Of a stretch of DNA of 64,000 nt, positions 36,024 through 48,915 are shown piece after piece. Source of the stretch: Planktothricoides raciborskii GIHE-MW2 (GTDB lineage Bacteria; Cyanobacteriota; Cyanobacteriia; Cyanobacteriales; Laspinemataceae); assembly GCF_040564635.1 (NCBI RefSeq), contig NZ_CP159837.1, positions 4,203,001 to 4,267,000 on the forward strand, written 5' to 3'. The notes under the pieces were generated by a model, which made no database searches, was not told the DNA's origin, and saw nothing but the letters and a program-made list of their open reading frames with translations. Each line of letters opens with the position of its first letter. Position 1 is the first letter of the stretch. The position numbers were made by a program, and so were the translations under genes.

Positions 36024-36143
36024 TTTAAGAAATCCTGGTTATTAATGTTTGCGTGTAACCGTCGATCATAAATTTACCGCCTCGGTCTTAAGGAAGAATT
36101 GATCATCCGCTATTAGCGGATTTTTTTATTGTAGGGATAGATT

Positions 36144-37448
36144 TTAATTCATCGGTGATTTAGCGGTTAACTTGCCCATGAGAAAGTCAATAAACTGACG
36201 GGCAGTACGTCCCGATCGCCCATTATGTTGGGTCGCCCATTGTAATGCTTCATAGTCTAATTCTGCCTGGTAAATGGTAATATTAGCTAAAGCAGCAAGA
36301 TGATGCACAATGGTTAAATATTTGTCTTGATTCGCCGCTTCAAAGGTTAAGGTTAAGCCAAAGCGATCGCTAAATGAAAGCTTTTCTTGTACCGAGTCCC
36401 AAGCGTGAATTTCCTCAACACTGGGACGGGGGCGATCGCCAAAAAACTCTCGCACCAAATGGCGGCGATTAGAAGTAGCATAAACCACCACATTTTGAGG
36501 TTTAGCGGTTAAATTGCCTTCTAAAACCATCTTCAGCGCCTTAAAATCATCATCATCTTCTTCAAAAGACAAATCATCAACAAAAATAATAAACTTTTGG
36601 GGCAAATCGCGCAACTGTTCCGCGATCGCGGGCAAATCTTTCAGGGTAGATTTACTCACTTCTATTAACCGTAAACCGCGATCGCCATACTCATTTAATA
36701 AAGCCTTAACCAAAGAAGACTTGCCCGTCCCGCGAGTCCCATAAAGCAACACATTCAAAGCGGGTAAACCGGCTAAAAGACTTTGGGTATTATTAAGTAA
36801 TGTTACTTTTTGGAACTCATAGCCCACTAATTCAGTCAACCGAACCCGGTCAGGATGTGGGATGCTAACTAACTCACCTGACTGCCAACGAAAAGCCCGA
36901 TATTCTGTAAAAATTCCCCAGCCATACTCGTGATAATAGGCTGCTAAACTTTCCAGAAGATCGGGCCATTTCTTTGCTGATTTAAACGCCATCCATAATG
37001 GCACTTGATACTCTGGTAACGCCGCCGGATTTTCTATCTGATTCCATGCCACGGGTGGCTGAGACAACTTTGCCGCAAATTTCACCCATTGACTGACTTG
37101 TTCTCCGCTGCAATTATAAACCGTTTGTAGCACTTCTAAATCATGATTTACCGCTGCAATCAGTGACGGGGATAAATCCGCCAAAGGTTGTTTTTTTACC
37201 TGCTGGGTAAAAGGATTTTCTGCTGCGAGAATTTGCTGAATTAAATAATCTTGCCACGAGATATTTTGATCGGCTAAGGATCTAAACCAATGGCCATAGG
37301 CGGGCAAACAATTAAAATTTTTATCTGGGTCTTTTACCAACACATTTAACAAATTGACAAACGCTTGAACCCTCGCATCTTGAAGCAAATTTTCATAAAT
37401 CAGCAATGAGGAAATTTGGGATCTCAGGAACTCAATTTCAGCAATCAT
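36144..37448 (-). CDS. DUF815-family AAA+ ATPase
   Basis: The 434-residue protein has Walker A GTRGTGKSSLVKAL, Walker B IIFVDDLSFEEDDDDFKAL, and a sensor-like YATSNRRHLV segment, the hallmarks of DUF815 ATPases. An N-terminal helical region (about 1-200) precedes the ATPase core. The family is common in cyanobacteria and firmicutes and has no settled function. It is downstream of sucD on the same strand across a foldback spacer. Confidence 0.88.
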   Translation of the reverse strand: MIAEIEFLRSQISSLLIYENLLQDARVQAFVNLLNVLVKDPDKNFNCLPAYGHWFRSLADQNISWQDYLIQQILAAENPFTQQVKKQPLADLSPSLIAAVNHDLEVLQTVYNCSGEQVSQWVKFAAKLSQPPVAWNQIENPAALPEYQVPLWMAFKSAKKWPDLLESLAAYYHEYGWGIFTEYRAFRWQSGELVSIPHPDRVRLTELVGYEFQKVTLLNNTQSLLAGLPALNVLLYGTRGTGKSSLVKALLNEYGDRGLRLIEVSKSTLKDLPAIAEQLRDLPQKFIIFVDDLSFEEDDDDFKALKMVLEGNLTAKPQNVVVYATSNRRHLVREFFGDRPRPSVEEIHAWDSVQEKLSFSDRFGLTLTFEAANQDKYLTIVHHLAALANITIYQAELDYEALQWATQHNGRSGRTARQFIDFLMGKLTAKSPMN

Positions 37449-37552
37449 TTCTTTTATTTGTTATTGATTCTTGGCTCTTGGTTATTTGTTATTTGAAAAT
37501 ATGGCCAAGAATCACGACTAACCACTAACCAATAACAAATAACCAAAAAAAT
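37449..37552. repeat. Foldback spacer between sucD and the DUF815 gene
   Basis: TTGGTTATTTGTTATTTG-like sequence on one side and AACTAACCACTAACCAATAAC-like sequence on the other are complementary. It follows the same pattern as other gene-end spacers in the window. Confidence 0.6.
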
Positions 37553-38482
37553 TTACTTTTTCTTACTCGCAGGCTTCAGGACTTTTTTGACCAAGCTAGG
37601 AATATCTGAGGGACGTTCCGCCACCGGAATTTTTGCCGCTTTAAAGGCAGAGAGTTTTCTCTGGGCGGTTTCCGGGTCAGCCCCAATTGGTCTAACCTTA
37701 TCCGGGTTGCCTACAGACAACTGGGCAGCAATCAAATCCCCCGCATGACCGAGACGTTTTCCCTTCGGGGCATAAGTACCTGCCAAATAAGCAATCACCG
37801 GCTTATCGATCGCCTCCTCAATATAAGCAGCGGCAGCTTCTTCGCCTCCACTGCCAATTTCACCCACCAAAACGATCGCCTCAGTATCATCATCCTCATC
37901 CAAAATTTGCAGCCATTGGGCGAAACTTGACCCAATAATCGCATCACTACCAATGCCCACCCCAATGGACTGACCCAAACCCGCCTTAGTTAACTCATTA
38001 GCAATTTCATAAGTCAAAGTCCCACTGCGACTAATCAAGCCGATTTTGCCCGGAGTATAAAACTCTTGGGGATGAGTACCCAGGAGGACTTTTCCTGGCA
38101 CAATTACCCCAGGAGTATTCGGGCCAACCACCAAAGTTTCCGACGCTTCCGCTTTTCTAACCAAATGCACCATATCCAAAGGGGGAACCCCTTCAGTAAT
38201 GATAATAATTTGCTTAATTCCCGAAGCGATCGCCTCTAAAGCCGCATCCAGCACCTGATAAGGGGAGACAAAAATCACGGTGGTGTCCACGGGGCCGACT
38301 TCCAGCAAAGCTTGTTCGACCATATCAAACACTGGCAGACCATTAATCTGCTGCCCACCATAGCCCGCACTAACACCGCCAACTACCTGAGTGCCATAAG
38401 CTTTCATCAATTGACTGTGAACTTTTCCCAAAGATTCTGTAATCCCCTGGATTAAAACTTTGCTATCTGCCTTAAAATTCAT
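37553..38482 (-). CDS. sucD: Succinyl-CoA synthetase alpha subunit
   Basis: It forms succinate and ATP/GTP from succinyl-CoA with SucC. The 309-residue protein has an N-terminal CoA-binding Rossmann domain, GPNTPGVIVPG at 120-130, SRSGTLTYE at 151-159, and the phosphorylated His246 in KRLGHAGDL, the same number as in E. coli SucD. The beta subunit gene sucC is on the same strand at 47307-48590, separated by about 8.8 kb of accessory genes, whereas these genes are often adjacent. Confidence 0.92.
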   Translation of the reverse strand: MNFKADSKVLIQGITESLGKVHSQLMKAYGTQVVGGVSAGYGGQQINGLPVFDMVEQALLEVGPVDTTVIFVSPYQVLDAALEAIASGIKQIIIITEGVPPLDMVHLVRKAEASETLVVGPNTPGVIVPGKVLLGTHPQEFYTPGKIGLISRSGTLTYEIANELTKAGLGQSIGVGIGSDAIIGSSFAQWLQILDEDDDTEAIVLVGEIGSGGEEAAAAYIEEAIDKPVIAYLAGTYAPKGKRLGHAGDLIAAQLSVGNPDKVRPIGADPETAQRKLSAFKAAKIPVAERPSDIPSLVKKVLKPASKKK

Positions 38483-39057
38483 GCCGTTACCGATACCTTC
38501 TTGCTAACAAACTGCTAACAAACACAGAACTTACGCATGAACGCTATCTGTAGGGTGTGAAGCGCGAAGCGTAACGCACCAATACGCCATATATAGATTC
38601 GTTGCGTAAGTCCTAAAACATTAACAAATGCAAGATGCTGGCGCATCCATCAAAGCCTTATGTTAGCGGATGTAAGTAGATGTTGGTGAATCATCCACTG
38701 CTGAATAACCTTCTCCCCACCCTCCCCTTCCTCCTCCTTTTAATACCAATTTCAATAAATTATGCAACAAACTCCAGCTTAAGCCCCCCTTGAGAAGGGG
38801 GGTTGGGGGGATCGATGCTGGTTGATGTGTCGCAATGATTTTTCGGGCTTGGTATCATTACCGAAATTACCGAACCTTGATTAAGTTTTACTAACTATTT
38901 CCCTCAAACTCCTGGCGCCGCTTAAAAACCAGAATAAAATTGAGTAAGCATCAAAAGTCGCGCGTTCCCTTTCTCGCTCTCTATATATTCTCTATATTGT
39001 CTAAACCGGGCTGCCTCTACTTACAATCCCGATCTCAAAGAGGAATCAACAAACACA
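38483..39057. other. Divergent sucD / giant surface protein spacer with palindromes
   Basis: It contains ACTTACGCA (38529-38537) facing TGCGTAAGT (38603-38611) around a GTAACGCACC motif, and a C/G palindrome with CCCCCCT and GGGGGG arms at 38784-38810. No gene is seen. The promoter of the surface protein should lie near the end; the sequence GAGGAATCAACAAACACA just before the ATG holds its GAGG site. Confidence 0.6.
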
Positions 39058-44127
<5,070 letters not shown>

Positions 44128-44200
44128 TCCCCCCAACCCCCCTTGGAAAGGGGGGCGAGAAGAGAATCCCCCCAACCCCCCTTGGAAAGGGGGGCTCAGA
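44128..44200. repeat. Two tandem C/G palindromes at the surface-protein stop codon
   Basis: CCCCCCAACCCCCCTTGGAA with GGGGGG arms occurs at 44129-44156 and again at 44168-44194. The first starts 1-2 bases after the stop codon. Each folds into a hairpin and the pair may end transcription, but no T-run follows. Confidence 0.75.
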
Positions 44201-44302
44201 AACCCGGTTTCTAAGAATGGTAGGGTGTGTTAGGCTCGCCAATAATTTGGAGAAAAAATATTAACTTTCATGCGAGCCTAGACGCACCATTTTTATGTAG
44301 CT

Positions 44303-44425
44303 GATTGGCAGCGGATGGATTGGCAGCGGATGGATTGGCAGCGGATGGTGGCAGCGGATGGATTGGCAGCGGATGGATTGGCAGCGGATGGGTTGACTGA
44401 TGGGTGAATAAATTGGCAGCGGATG
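44303..44425. repeat. Seven copies of a 15-bp tandem repeat
   Basis: GATTGGCAGCGGATG occurs at 44303, 44318, 44333, 44361 and 44376, with a 13-bp truncated copy at 44348 and a separated copy at 44411. Flanking AAACCGGGTTT motifs lie at about 44204, 44443 and 44493. No gene is seen in 44128-44530. Confidence 0.9.
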
Positions 44426-44530
44426 TTAAATGATAACGAGAACAGAAACCGGGTTTCTATTAAGATATTGCCAAGATGGCCAAGTTTTTCTTCAGAAACC
44501 CGGTTTCTCGCATCCTTTCAAGGGTTTGGG

Positions 44531-44725
44531 TTAAGAAGCTAACAGTTCTTGAATTGCTTTGTCCGACATTGACCGCCGAAAATCTAAAATTTCTATTAAA
44601 ACCAGCTTATTATTTTCAGAATAATGTAGGATAGTATCTCCTTCTTCTTCTGCATAGGCGATCGCCTCATCAGACAGTGAAATCAATAAAACATCTACAT
44701 CTTGACTATACTGAATCTTGTTCAT
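44531..44725 (-). CDS. DUF2283-family small protein
   Basis: The 64-residue protein MNKIQYSQDVDVLLISLSDE... matches the DUF2283 pattern: a first strand, DVLLISLSD, a short acidic turn, and LVLIEILDFR near the end. The frame extends to 44791, but the ATG at 44725 has GGAGGAG about 9 bases upstream and gives the family start. Function unknown; such genes often sit beside DUF4258 toxin-like genes, but none is seen here. Confidence 0.75.
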   Translation of the reverse strand: MNKIQYSQDVDVLLISLSDEAIAYAEEEGDTILHYSENNKLVLIEILDFRRSMSDKAIQELLAS

Positions 44726-44812
44726 ATCGAGTTCTCCTCCCCGGATAAAGAGTAATGACGAGGATAAATGAGCTAAAGTCTCTCTTGGCATCGCTCAACC
44801 GTTATCAATCCA

Positions 44813-45358
44813 CTGTTTATGGTGCGTTACGGCTGGCATCAGAACCAATTATTTTCCCAAAAAATTAATTACCAGCCTAACGCACCCTACCAAATTTGGA
44901 AAACTGTTTATGGTGCGTTACGGCTGGCATAAGAACCAATTATTTTCCCCCAAAATTAATTACCAGCCTAACGCACCCTACCAAATTTGGAAAACTGTTT
45001 ATGGTGCGTTACGGCTGGCATCAGAACCAATTATTTTCCCAAAAAATTAATTACCAGCCTAACGCACCCTACCAAATTTGGAAAACTGTTTATGGTGCGT
45101 TACGGCTGGCATAAGAACCAATTATTTTCCCCCAAAATTAATTACCAGCCTAACGCACCCTACCAAATTTGGAAAACTGTTTATGGTGCGTTACGGCTGG
45201 CATCAGAACCAATTATTTTCCCCCAAAATTAATTACCAGCCTAACGCACCCTACCAAATTTGGAAAACTGTTTATGGTGCGTTACGGCTGGCATCAGAAC
45301 CAATTATTTTCCCCCAAAATTAATTACCAGCCTAACGCACCCTACCAAATTTGGAAAA
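44813..45358. repeat. Six tandem 91-bp satellite units with a stem-loop in each
   Basis: Six units start at 44813, 44904, 44995, 45086, 45177 and 45268. Each contains GGTGCGTTACGGCTGG and the near-complementary CCAGCCTAACGCACC. Units are nearly identical and differ at two sites (CATCAG or CATAAG; CCCAAAAAATT or CCCCCAAAATT), giving the order A-B-A-B-C-C. 91 is not a multiple of 3, and the overlapping open frames inside are artefacts of repetition. Confidence 0.95.
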
Positions 45359-45411
45359 CTGTGTTAACTTTGGGTTGTATAACCAAGATTTAATTAAGAA
45401 ACCCGGTTTCT

Positions 45412-46233
45412 ATGCTCGATCGCCATTTTCTGTATCTGACTGGACTGCCTTGTTCTGGCTTAGGATTTTTAAGTCAGCTTTTGGCACAACATCCCGATAT
45501 TTATAGCGATAATTTGCGATCGCCTCTATGCGATCTTCTGGTCAACTTCCGCTCGTTTATCACCACCAACCCCCAAGTAGCAAGCCATCTTCAGCAAGAC
45601 TTGAACCCCACAATGGAGCGATCGCTCTTAGGAATGCAAGGATTTATTAATGGGTGGTATGGGCAAATTGCTCAACCTTGGATTATTGATATTCATCCCC
45701 AGTGGTTACAACATTTAGAGTTAATTCACTTGCTTGACCCCAACTGCCGCATGGTGGTCTGCGTCCGAGAACTGGGACAAATTTGTGCGGCGATCGAAAA
45801 TCAACATCAAAAAACCCTGTTGTTAGATTTTCCCGAACAATTGGCTAACCTGTCCAGGGCAGAACGGGCACAAAAATTGTTTGCTCCCCAAGGGGCGATC
45901 GGTTCATTGCTCAAATCTTTAGAACAACTGCAAGATTTGGAAGACAGCTTACAACGACGAATGTTTTATGTAGTGTATGAGCATTTAGTTAGCGACCCAG
46001 AGGAAGTGCTAACAGAATTGCTAAAATGGTTAAACTTGTCGCCAATTTCACCAGATTTAACCCAAGTTAGTGGGTCAGTTCCGAATTATGCGGAATCTGC
46101 CGGTAAATATGTGGAAGAACCTTATAATTCTCAACAACCTTTAGTTTATTATACTCTCCCCAAGCGGTTTGAAATCACGATTCAACAAAATTTTCCCTGG
46201 TATTATCAACTTTTTTATCCCGGTCGATTGTAG
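45412..46233 (+). CDS. Sulfotransferase-like protein
   Basis: The 273-residue protein begins with LTGLPCSGLGFLSQLLAQHP, like the 5'-phosphosulfate loop of PAPS-dependent sulfotransferases. CVRELGQICAAI in the middle resembles the 3'-phosphate site. A late YEHLVSDPEEVLTELLKWL helix is typical of sulfotransferase-family proteins of bacteria. The acceptor is unknown; polysaccharide or lipid is possible. The ATG follows an AAACCCGGTTTCT repeat motif directly, so the leader is made of repeat DNA. The acetyltransferase gene follows closely on the same strand. Confidence 0.7.
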   Translation: MLDRHFLYLTGLPCSGLGFLSQLLAQHPDIYSDNLRSPLCDLLVNFRSFITTNPQVASHLQQDLNPTMERSLLGMQGFINGWYGQIAQPWIIDIHPQWLQHLELIHLLDPNCRMVVCVRELGQICAAIENQHQKTLLLDFPEQLANLSRAERAQKLFAPQGAIGSLLKSLEQLQDLEDSLQRRMFYVVYEHLVSDPEEVLTELLKWLNLSPISPDLTQVSGSVPNYAESAGKYVEEPYNSQQPLVYYTLPKRFEITIQQNFPWYYQLFYPGRL

Positions 46234-46328
46234 GTAATTAAGGACACGGCAATGCCGTGTCCCTACACAAGTTTATTTTAAATTGGTATTATTTACATTA
46301 TTTACTCTCACCTATTTGGCCAGAAAAA

Positions 46329-47084
46329 ATGACTGTTAATCGATTGATTCTACACCAAGGTCGCTCCTTAACTTTAGTCCGAACCTGCCCGGATGATGCG
46401 CCGTTGCTGTTTGAAAAAATGTATTCACAGTATGAATTTATGCGGCTGTTTCGTTTGAACGATCGCGCAGAAACAGTGGAACAAGTCCGGCAAAAATTAA
46501 TTCAGCGATCGCGATCGAATCCCGCTGAAACTGGTTATCTGGAATGCTTAATCATCCATAAAATACATGGGGCGATCGGGATTATCGCTGCCACCGATTA
46601 TAGCCCATTACATCAAAAAGCTGAATTGTTAGTTGGGATTTTTGACAAAAAATATCGTTCTATTTCATTAGGGGTTGAAGCGTGCTTATTAATGGGTGAT
46701 TTAATTTTTAATGCGTATCATTTGCATCGATTTTATGCCTATAGCTACGGTTATAATCATCCAGCCCATGCAGCTTTGACAGCCGGGGGATTTGAACTTG
46801 AGGGGATTATGAAAGAACATCTATACGATCCAGTCAGCCAACAATATGTGGATATGCACATTTATGGGATGAATGAAACTCAAATGCGGCAAAATCCTCG
46901 AATTGCTAGTTTATCTAAACGATTAGTCGGGCGAGATATTACTCAACCTTTGACGGCACCTCTTCCTCCTCCTGATGAGTCAAAAATCCCTAATTTATCC
47001 CATGTTCAACAACCGCCATTGTTTGTGAAATCAGGAGCGATCGGTCGGATATCCGATCCATTAACGGGTCGATCCACGGGTTAA
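46329..47084 (+). CDS. GNAT-family (RimJ/RimL-like) acetyltransferase
   Basis: The protein of 251 residues has a GNAT core: LVRTCPDDAPLLFEKMY at the start, a central strand and helix (GIFDKKYRSISLGVEACLLM), and HRFYAYSYGYNHPAHAALTAGGFELEGIMKEHLY, which fits the acetyl-CoA-binding and final segments of RimL-type enzymes. The frame extends up to a GTG at 46257 inside a GGACACGGCAATGCCGTGTC palindrome. The ATG at 46329 fits the family start better. The C-terminal 60 residues are Pro-rich and not part of the domain. Confidence 0.8.
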   Translation: MTVNRLILHQGRSLTLVRTCPDDAPLLFEKMYSQYEFMRLFRLNDRAETVEQVRQKLIQRSRSNPAETGYLECLIIHKIHGAIGIIAATDYSPLHQKAELLVGIFDKKYRSISLGVEACLLMGDLIFNAYHLHRFYAYSYGYNHPAHAALTAGGFELEGIMKEHLYDPVSQQYVDMHIYGMNETQMRQNPRIASLSKRLVGRDITQPLTAPLPPPDESKIPNLSHVQQPPLFVKSGAIGRISDPLTGRSTG

Positions 47085-47180
47085 ACGTCGCCTTCGGGGA
47101 CTAGAGAAAACATACAAAGGCGGCGATCGCTCGTTCGTAGTCAGGGCAGCATGAGGCTGCGATCGCTCCCTTCCAGAAAT

Positions 47181-47250
47181 AAGAAACCGGGTTTCTGCGA
47201 CAATTGTGGCAACAAAAGCGAAGAGCGTAGAGAGAAACCCGGTTTTTCTC
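47181..47250. repeat. AAACCGGGTTT pair forming a hairpin
   Basis: AAGAAACCGGGTTTCT at 47181 and GAGAAACCCGGTTTTTC near 47232 are inverted around 35 bases. They lie between the convergent acetyltransferase and sucC genes, as at 31925-31990. Confidence 0.6.
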
Positions 47251-47306
47251 CTGATGAGCATTCCAATCCGCATCTTGACCCCCATCCCAGCCTAACCCCA
47301 GCCAAC

Positions 47307-48590
47307 TTATTGCACAATGGCCACAGTTTTTTTAATCGCTTCATCTAAATTGTCCATCAAGGGAACCTTAATGGCCGATAAAGTCTTTTTGGCTTCAGCA
47401 AAGCGATTTCCCACCAAACGAACAATCAGTTTAGGTTTCCCGGTTAAAAAGTCTAGAGAATTGTCCGTATCGGCGTCTGCCTCAGCCGATGCCTTGGGAC
47501 TACTTTCTTGAGTGAGTGCCAGGACTTCTGGCTCCGCCTGGACGAAGGGGGCGATCGCACTGCGAGGAATCCCTTGCACATAAGCACTAATCACCTCAGC
47601 GGCCAACTCACAATCAATCGCCGAACCGATTAAATTCACCAAGATCACCTTCACACTGGGGTCTTTGCCAATCAGATTTAACCCTTGTTCCAAGCGTTCA
47701 CAGAGGCGTGAAGCGAAGCTATCCCGAAGGGAATCGCGATTAAAATCCATCCTGGCATCTCCGCCCAAATTGACAAAATTGGCCAACTTGCCTCCATAAA
47801 GGTGGATAAGATCCAAAGTGGCCATCGTCAACCCCACACCATTACAGAGGATGCCAATATTCCCATCCAGGGTGACAAAATTCAAATCCGGCGAAGTATC
47901 TAAAGACAATTCACCATTCACCCGGCAACTAATTTTCTGAGACAACTTGGCTAAATCCTCATGGCGGCAAATCGCCTCATCATTAGCACTGACCTTGCCA
48001 TCCAAAGCCATCACCTCCCCACTGCGGCTAATTCCCAACGGGTTAATTTCCACCAGATCCAAATCCTTGGCCACAAAGAGACGATACATCTTCTCCACAA
48101 TGGCACTGACGGACTTCACCAGAATTCCCGACAAGCCCATTTTCAGCACCAAGCGGCGAGCGTAAAATGGGGAAAACTCGTCTGCCACGACCACCTGCTG
48201 CATTTTCTCCATCGCCGACTCGGTACTGGTTCCCCCTTGCTGAGAACCCAACAACACCGGCCTACGGACAGTTTGATCCAGCACCACCGCCAGATACAAT
48301 TCTTTATCCGTATCATATTTAGCCTCAGCCAACAGCACTTCGGGATACTCACCCATAATCGGTAAATTAAAGATAGTTTGTGCAGCGGCCACCGCATCAA
48401 TGGTATTTTCCACAAAATTAATCCCACCCGCCTTGCCACGTCCAGTCGCTCGGACTTGGGACTTGAGCACCACCGGGTAAGGAATTTTTAATCCTTTAAG
48501 GTCTTTGGGATGGTCAATTCTTTGGGAGGGCAAGACCGGAATGCCCATTTCTCTAAATAATTCCTTCGCTTGGTACTCCAACAGATCCAT
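47307..48590 (-). CDS. sucC: Succinyl-CoA synthetase beta subunit, with an in-frame insertion
   Basis: The 427-residue protein has the ATP-grasp domain start MDLLEYQAKELFREMGIPVL, the glycine loop RATGRGKAGG (48-56), EINPLGI (181-187) and a C-terminal CoA-ligase domain with GNIGILCNGVGLTMATLDL. It partners SucD (37553-38482). Residues about 284-295, NRDSLRDSFASR, are encoded by an element (47706-47740) found also in the phosphoribosyltransferase and at 61657-61689. It sits between strand and helix of the CoA-ligase domain. The 3' end of the gene is Ala/Asp-rich. Confidence 0.9.
   Translation of the reverse strand: MDLLEYQAKELFREMGIPVLPSQRIDHPKDLKGLKIPYPVVLKSQVRATGRGKAGGINFVENTIDAVAAAQTIFNLPIMGEYPEVLLAEAKYDTDKELYLAVVLDQTVRRPVLLGSQQGGTSTESAMEKMQQVVVADEFSPFYARRLVLKMGLSGILVKSVSAIVEKMYRLFVAKDLDLVEINPLGISRSGEVMALDGKVSANDEAICRHEDLAKLSQKISCRVNGELSLDTSPDLNFVTLDGNIGILCNGVGLTMATLDLIHLYGGKLANFVNLGGDARMDFNRDSLRDSFASRLCERLEQGLNLIGKDPSVKVILVNLIGSAIDCELAAEVISAYVQGIPRSAIAPFVQAEPEVLALTQESSPKASAEADADTDNSLDFLTGKPKLIVRLVGNRFAEAKKTLSAIKVPLMDNLDEAIKKTVAIVQ
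47706..47740 (-). repeat. GCGATTCCC...CTTCACGC element inside sucC
   Basis: On the gene strand it reads GCGATTCCCTTCGGGATAGC and continues CTTCGCTTCACGC. It contains the small hairpin TCCC-TTC-GGGA. Nearly the same sequence lies in the phosphoribosyltransferase (53357-53390) and in the 317-residue gene (61657-61689). Confidence 0.85.
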
Positions 48591-48915
48591 AACAAATTCC
48601 TCTAGAAACTATTCCGCTCCTGACAATTGGCAGCAGCATACCGTTTAAAATCAATCTCAATATGTAGTGTCTCTTACTTGTGACCCAAAGGCCAATGGTA
48701 ATGGCCTGTTCATCTCGGTGGAAGTATAAGCTCTGCCGTAAGCTCCGATCGGAGTCGCTAACATTTGATATGGGATTTCGTTGCGCGATCGCGTCAACGT
48801 CACCCGTCTTTGCATCCAGGAAGAAAAAACCGGGACGCGGATGCATAATGGGAAAACAACCGTCAACCGTCCACAAACCTGTCAAAAATAATTTTATCAG
48901 TACATCTGAAGCCTT
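48591..48915. other. Divergent spacer sucC / 689-residue protein gene
   Basis: 325 bp without a supported gene. It has one GCGATCGC motif and ordinary composition. Promoters for both genes should be here; none was recognised. Confidence 0.4.

Noticed and set aside
44813-45358. CRISPR array
   Set aside because: Units are contiguous and almost identical along their whole 91 bp with no variable spacers, and no cas gene is nearby. The same reasoning excludes the 12-bp and 15-bp arrays.
44896-45393. Four overlapping open frames starting MENCLWCVTAGIRTNYF
   Set aside because: They start exactly 91 bp apart in the satellite array and are copies of the same repeat read through; there is no independent coding evidence.
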